DNA of 64,000 nucleotides from Acetobacteraceae bacterium (GTDB lineage Bacteria; Pseudomonadota; Alphaproteobacteria; Acetobacterales; Acetobacteraceae), in NCBI GenBank assembly GCA_947475245.1, contig CANJLW010000018.1, forward strand, positions 16,830 to 80,829, read 5' to 3'. Position numbers and translations under genes: made by a program. The notes beneath the pieces are model-generated. The model was not told the origin of the DNA. It saw only the letters and a program-made list of their open reading frames with translations, and made no database searches. This document shows positions 60,451-64,000 of the stretch, in pieces; position 1 is the first letter of the stretch; each line of letters starts with the position of its first letter.

Positions 60451-61536
60451 ATGGCCGCACTTTCCAAAAGCTGGGCGACAAAATCCGGCTTCGGCTGGAT
60501 GGCAATCGTGTTCTGGGCGCTGCTCGCCGTGTTGCCCCTGATTGGGTTCATCCACGAAGATCCCAGTTTCGACTATTATATGTTCATGGGTCAGTCGATG
60601 CTGATCTACGGCATCGCCGTGCTCGGCCTGAACCTGCTGATCGGTTTCAACGGGCAGATATCCCTGGGCCACAGCGCATTCTTCGCGGTCGGTGCCTACA
60701 CGACGGCGATCCTGATGAACTTCGCCGGCATCCCCTATTGGGCGACGATTCCGATCGCGGGGCTGGTCTGCTTCGGCGCGGGGTTCCTGTTCGGCTTCCC
60801 GGCCTTGAAGCTGGAGGGGCATTATCTCGCGCTCGCCACCTTTACCCTGGCGATCGCGGTGCCGCAGTTGCTGAAATACAAAGCGATCGCGGGTTGGACA
60901 GGCGGGGTCGGCGGCGTGCTGCTGGATAAGCCCGATCCGCCGTTCGACCTGCCGCTGAGCGCCGATCAATTTCTGTACTACCTGTGCCTGATCGTCGCGA
61001 TGGCGATGTTCTGGATCGTCTTCAATCTGCTTCGCGGCCGCAGCGGGCGCGCGATGATGGCGATCCGCGATCATGCGATGGCCGCTGGCACGATGGGGAT
61101 CGACACCGGACTTTATAAGACTCTGACGTTCGGCATCAGCGCGGCGATCACTGGGGTCGCGGGCGCGCTTTCGGCCATTACCGTCGCCTATGTTGCTCCG
61201 GACAGCTTTACCTTGCAGTTGTCGGTGTCGTTCCTGGTCGGGCTGGTGATCGGCGGCATCGCGTCGCTGCCCGGCTGCCTGGTCGGTGGAGCGTTCATCG
61301 TGCTGGTGCAGAATTCCTCTCAGTCGATTTCCGATTGGATGAAGGTCACCTTTGCCCTGCGCTACGACGTGCCGGCCTGGGCGATCTACGGCATTCTGTT
61401 GCTGGTGCTGATGTACTTCATGCCCAGCGGGCTGATGGGCGGCGCGACGGCGTTGAAGGAAAAATTGTTCGGACGTTCGGCGAAGGACGACGCGGCTTCC
61501 GACAGCGCGACGGTCCGATCGTCGCATGGCGACTGA
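60451..61536 (+). CDS. livM: Branched-chain amino acid-type ABC transporter permease (LivM-like)
   Basis: A 361-residue permease. LivM features: NLLIGFNGQISLGHSAFFAVGAYTTAIL, LKLEGHYLALATFTLAIAVPQLL and the cytoplasmic loop SGRAMMAIRDHAMAAGTMGID. The C-terminus ends in a short hydrophilic tail. It starts 2 nt after livH and precedes the binding-protein gene. Confidence 0.95.
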   Translation: MAALSKSWATKSGFGWMAIVFWALLAVLPLIGFIHEDPSFDYYMFMGQSMLIYGIAVLGLNLLIGFNGQISLGHSAFFAVGAYTTAILMNFAGIPYWATIPIAGLVCFGAGFLFGFPALKLEGHYLALATFTLAIAVPQLLKYKAIAGWTGGVGGVLLDKPDPPFDLPLSADQFLYYLCLIVAMAMFWIVFNLLRGRSGRAMMAIRDHAMAAGTMGIDTGLYKTLTFGISAAITGVAGALSAITVAYVAPDSFTLQLSVSFLVGLVIGGIASLPGCLVGGAFIVLVQNSSQSISDWMKVTFALRYDVPAWAIYGILLLVLMYFMPSGLMGGATALKEKLFGRSAKDDAASDSATVRSSHGD

Positions 61537-61557
61537 AGAAAAATCAGGGAGGACAGC

Positions 61558-62781
61558 ATGACCATCCGCAGAAGAGGTATCCTGACGACCGGGGCCGCCG
61601 TCGGCCTGACGTTGGGCATCGGGCCGGCACGGGCGGCGAAGAAGTACGGGCCCGGCGTGACCGACACAGAGATCAAGATCGGTCAGACCATGCCGTACAG
61701 CGGCAATGCTTCGGCCTATGGCGTCGCCGGGCGTTGTCAGGCGGCGTATTTCCGCATGATCAACGAGGCCGGCGGCATCAACGGGCGCAAGATCAATTTC
61801 ATCTCGCTGGATGACGGATACAGCCCGCCGAAGACAGTGGAACTCGCCCGCCAGCTCGTGGAACGCGATCAGGTCCTGCTGCTGTTTTACTGCCTGGGCA
61901 CGCAGACCAACACTGCCATCCACAAATACATGAACCAGAAGAAGGTGCCGCATTTGTTTCTGGCGACCGGTGCGTCCAAATGGGGCAATCCCAAAGATTT
62001 CCCGTGGTCGATGGGTTGGTCGCCGGACTATCACACCGAAGGGTCGATCTACGGCAAGCACATCCTGGCGAACGCGAAGGACCCGAAGATCGGTATCTTG
62101 CGGCAGAACGACGACATGGGGAACGACTATCTGGACGGGGTCAAGGAAGGCCTGGCCGCAGTCTGGAAGCATGTCGTCGCCGACGTGACGTACGAAGCCA
62201 CCGATCCGACCGTTGATTCGCAGATTCTGCAATTGCGTGCCTCGGGCGCCAATATCCTGCTCAACATCTCCACGCCGAAATTCGCCGCGCAGGCGATCAA
62301 GAAAATCGCCGAAATCGGCTGGAAGCCGACGCATTATCTGATGAGTGTCGCCGCATCCGTCGGCGCGGTTATCAAACCGGCGGGTATGGAAAACGCGCAG
62401 GGAATCATCACGGCGCAATATGCAAAGGATGTTACCGATCCCGCGTGGGCGACATCGCCCGACTTTATCGCGTGGAACGCGTTCATGGATAAGTGGAACC
62501 CGACGGCAAACAAGCTGGAAGGGTCCAACGTCACCGGCTACGCTAGCGCGGTTACGCTGGTGGAAGTGCTGAAGCGCTGCGGCGATGAACTGACGCGTGA
62601 GAACGTGATGAAGCAGGCGGCGAGTTTGAAGAAGCTGGAAGTGCCGCTGCTGCTGCCGGGCGTGTTGATCAACACCGGACCGAACGACTTCTATCCGATC
62701 CAGTCGGTGCGGATGGCGCGATTCGAGGGTGATCACTGGGTGCTGTTCGGCGATTTGCTGTCGCGCGACGCCGAAGCTTGA
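61558..62781 (+). CDS. livK: Branched-chain amino acid-type ABC transporter binding protein (LivK-like)
   Basis: A 407-residue periplasmic type-I binding protein. The signal sequence MTIRRRGILTTGAAVGLTLGIGPARA carries an Arg cluster. Mature features are DTEIKIGQTMPYSGNASAYG, MINEAGGINGRKINFISLDDGYSPPKTVELARQLVERD and KIGILRQNDDMGNDYLDGVKEGL. The operon encodes both ATPases, both permeases and this receptor, so it is a complete importer; ligand could be an amino acid, amide or aromatic acid. A strong hairpin ends it. Confidence 0.94.
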   Translation: MTIRRRGILTTGAAVGLTLGIGPARAAKKYGPGVTDTEIKIGQTMPYSGNASAYGVAGRCQAAYFRMINEAGGINGRKINFISLDDGYSPPKTVELARQLVERDQVLLLFYCLGTQTNTAIHKYMNQKKVPHLFLATGASKWGNPKDFPWSMGWSPDYHTEGSIYGKHILANAKDPKIGILRQNDDMGNDYLDGVKEGLAAVWKHVVADVTYEATDPTVDSQILQLRASGANILLNISTPKFAAQAIKKIAEIGWKPTHYLMSVAASVGAVIKPAGMENAQGIITAQYAKDVTDPAWATSPDFIAWNAFMDKWNPTANKLEGSNVTGYASAVTLVEVLKRCGDELTRENVMKQAASLKKLEVPLLLPGVLINTGPNDFYPIQSVRMARFEGDHWVLFGDLLSRDAEA

Positions 62782-62789
62782 GCAAGCTG

Positions 62790-62819
62790 CCTCTCCCGCT
62801 TTTTGCGCGGGAGAGGCTT
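62790..62819. terminator. Hairpin terminator between livK and the dioxygenase gene
   Basis: CCTCTCCCGC (62790-62799) and GCGGGAGAGG (62807-62816) form a perfect 10-bp stem with loop TTTTTGC, followed by CTTT. It lies between convergent genes, 9 nt after the livK stop, and can serve both. Confidence 0.75.
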
Positions 62820-62829
62820 TGCCGGGCGT

Positions 62830-63705
62830 TCAGAAAGGCTTGTCGCCGCAGATCGTGATGCGGTGCATGATGCGGGTTTCGGCGGGATAATCGTTGACCG
62901 CGAAATGCTCGGTGCAGCGATTGTCCCAGAAGGTCAGCGTGCCGTTGGCCCAGCGGACGCGGCAGGTGAATTCCGGCCGCACCGCGTGCTTCATGAAGTA
63001 GTTCAGCAGCGGCTCGCTTTCCTCATCCGTCATACCGTCAAAGCGTTGCACGTGCCCGCCGACATACAGCGCCTTGCGGCCGGTTTCCGGATGGGTGCGC
63101 ACCAGCGGGTGGATGCTGGTGGTCTGCACGTTGCCGGGATCCTTGACCTTCATGTCGGTCATCTGGTCGGAATAGCGGTCCTTGCGGGACCGACCGTCGG
63201 CCTGCTTGAAGTTATCGCCGACGCAGACGGTGTAGAGCTGATCGGCGATCTTCTTCATGCCGTCGGACAGGCTTTCGTAGGCCAGATACAGATTGGCGAA
63301 CATCGTGTCGCCGCCGGCCGACGGCACCTCCTTGGCGTACAGCATCGTTCCCATCGCGGGGGAGGGCGAGAACATCTGATCGGTGTGCCAGGACCCGCCG
63401 AAATTCTTCTTGTCGGTGGGGCGTTTGATGATGGCAAGGATTTCCGGATACTCCTCCATCCCCTGCATGAAGGGATGCAGATGGATGTCGCCCCACCGGC
63501 GGGCGAAGGCCAGCTGCTGTTCCGGGGTGATGTTCTGGTCGCGAATGCAGATGACGAGATTGTCGAGCAGCGCGGCGCGAATTTCCGACAGGATTTCGTC
63601 GGTCACTTCCTGTGACAGGTCGAGCCCGGTGATGTCGGCACCCATGGAGCCGGCGATCTTCTGGACTTCAAAATGACGGTACTGCGCGTTGCGTGGAGCG
63701 TTCAT
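62830..63705 (-). CDS. TauD/TfdA-family Fe(II)/2-oxoglutarate dioxygenase
   Basis: A 291-residue 2-oxoglutarate-dependent oxygenase. The iron facial triad is H107-x-D109 in GSWHTDQMF and distal H267 in RCTEHFAVNDY; R278 is placed to bind 2-oxoglutarate. The N-terminus IAGSMGADITGLDLSQ is typical of TauD relatives, which act on taurine, phenoxyacetates or sulfate esters. Substrate unknown. Facing the liv-type operon end to end. Confidence 0.93.
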   Translation of the reverse strand: MNAPRNAQYRHFEVQKIAGSMGADITGLDLSQEVTDEILSEIRAALLDNLVICIRDQNITPEQQLAFARRWGDIHLHPFMQGMEEYPEILAIIKRPTDKKNFGGSWHTDQMFSPSPAMGTMLYAKEVPSAGGDTMFANLYLAYESLSDGMKKIADQLYTVCVGDNFKQADGRSRKDRYSDQMTDMKVKDPGNVQTTSIHPLVRTHPETGRKALYVGGHVQRFDGMTDEESEPLLNYFMKHAVRPEFTCRVRWANGTLTFWDNRCTEHFAVNDYPAETRIMHRITICGDKPF

Positions 63706-63851
63706 GGATCATCACCCTGTTCGATTACGCCGATGATGCAGGGGAAGCCGGCGATTGGGAAGGTCGGGTCGCGGGTTATGCCGACGCGTGGGTTTTAAGA
63801 TTTATCGAACGTGGGTTTTCGCGCTACCATCGCTCGGATAGGCTATGTTTT

Positions 63852-64000
63852 CAGGGGATTCGCATATGGCGGATTTCCGCCATTTTAGTCTTGCGGCGCG
63901 GTGCCTGATTGGATTCCAACGTCGGGATTCGACCAAGGTGAGCCACAATGGAAGAGTTCGTCGCCTGTTTTTCCGAGGTTTGCGATCCCCGGCAGGAGAA
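63852..64000 (+). mobile_element. Left end of an ISAs1-like insertion sequence, cut by the window edge
   Basis: The sequence from CAGGGGATTCG (63852) to the window end looks like the left part of an insertion sequence. It contains a near-perfect 8-bp palindrome (63866-63883, ATGGCGGA/TCCGCCAT) and the start of a transposase. The exact terminal repeat is guessed from the CAGGG start common in the ISAs1 family; the right end is outside the window. Confidence 0.45.
63948..64000 (+). CDS. ISAs1-like transposase, 5' fragment
   Basis: Partial gene: ATG 63948, preceded by AAGGTGA, encodes MEEFVACFSEVCDPRQE and runs off the window. F-x-x-CFS-x-V-x-DPR-x-E is the typical N-terminus of ISAs1-family transposases (the DDE_Tnp_1-associated domain). 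Only 17 residues are available, so completeness cannot be judged. The longer ORF at 63693-63908 overlapping upstream shows no such pattern and is not annotated. Confidence 0.6.
   Translation, partial: MEEFVACFSEVCDPRQE

Noticed and set aside
60424..62736. 770-codon open frame on the minus strand
   Set aside because: Antisense to livM and livK; no recognisable domain and shadow-type composition.
63693..63908. 71-codon ORF before the transposase start
   Set aside because: No motif, overlaps the dioxygenase start and the putative IS end; the transposase begins in another frame at 63948 with a good ribosome site.

Overview
The window is a compact, high-G+C stretch of a bacterial chromosome. Gene content points to an alphaproteobacterium, probably Rhodospirillales/Acetobacteraceae-like. 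Evidence for that is the glyA-nrdR pair, CarD, a 7Fe ferredoxin next to an S4-domain protein and a Suv3-like helicase, many orphan solute-binding proteins, and a Bug/TctC remnant. The placement is inferred from gene families, not from a marker gene. Genes are tightly packed, with many 4-base ATGA/GTGA stop-start overlaps.

Layout. 1-3.4 kb: transketolase and GAPDH. 3.4-5.6 kb: an accessory patch with a repeat-flanked GxxExxY (PDDEXK-like) gene facing a TIR-FGE/SUMF1-like fusion. 5.7-10.8 kb: glutathione-dependent formaldehyde dehydrogenase, a fluoride channel, and the dTDP-rhamnose operon rfbBACD. 10.8-12.5 kb: tRNA-Gln(CTG), then a small island (decayed tctC, HigBA-like toxin-antitoxin) flanked by an 18-bp direct repeat. 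12.5-15.4 kb: nrdR, glyA and a desaturase on the minus strand. 15.7-21.1 kb: a complete Dpp/Opp-type peptide ABC operon. 21.2-25.1 kb: a CoA ligase with a FAS1/MaoC-like hydratase, a HAD phosphatase and a PaaI-like thioesterase. 25.2-25.9 kb: a 144-bp tandem repeat array between convergent genes.

26.0-41.7 kb is catabolic and stress-related. It holds an LLM monooxygenase with a PLP aminotransferase, a Tat-like solute-binding protein preceded by a 12-codon leader ORF, a PNPOx-like and an AhpD-like gene divergent from a LysR regulator, a DmpA-type peptidase, a GST and an HIBADH-type dehydrogenase. A VOC-yhhQ-queA set (queuosine precursor uptake and tRNA modification) has the lead gene's Shine-Dalgarno inside a perfect hairpin. 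An AtuA pair, MFS carrier, solute-binding protein and M20 peptidase complete the block. 41.9-43.6 kb has two sugar-type permeases without ATPase or binding protein. 43.7-53.3 kb is housekeeping: MarR, leucyl aminopeptidase, PhnZ-like HD protein, HtpG, Suv3-like helicase, S4 protein, ferredoxin, CarD and a BI-1 protein.

53.4-57.9 kb: a YbbAP-type ABC exporter, divergent TesA-like esterase and ThpR. 58.0-62.8 kb: a full branched-chain amino acid type ABC operon (livG-F-H-M-K). 62.8-63.7 kb: a TauD-family dioxygenase. The right edge cuts into the start of an ISAs1-like transposase.

The least ordinary items are the TIR-FGE fusion with its variable-region-like C-terminus, the palindrome-associated GxxExxY gene, the 144-bp array, the tRNA-adjacent repeat-flanked island, and the hairpin masking the VOC-yhhQ-queA ribosome-binding site.
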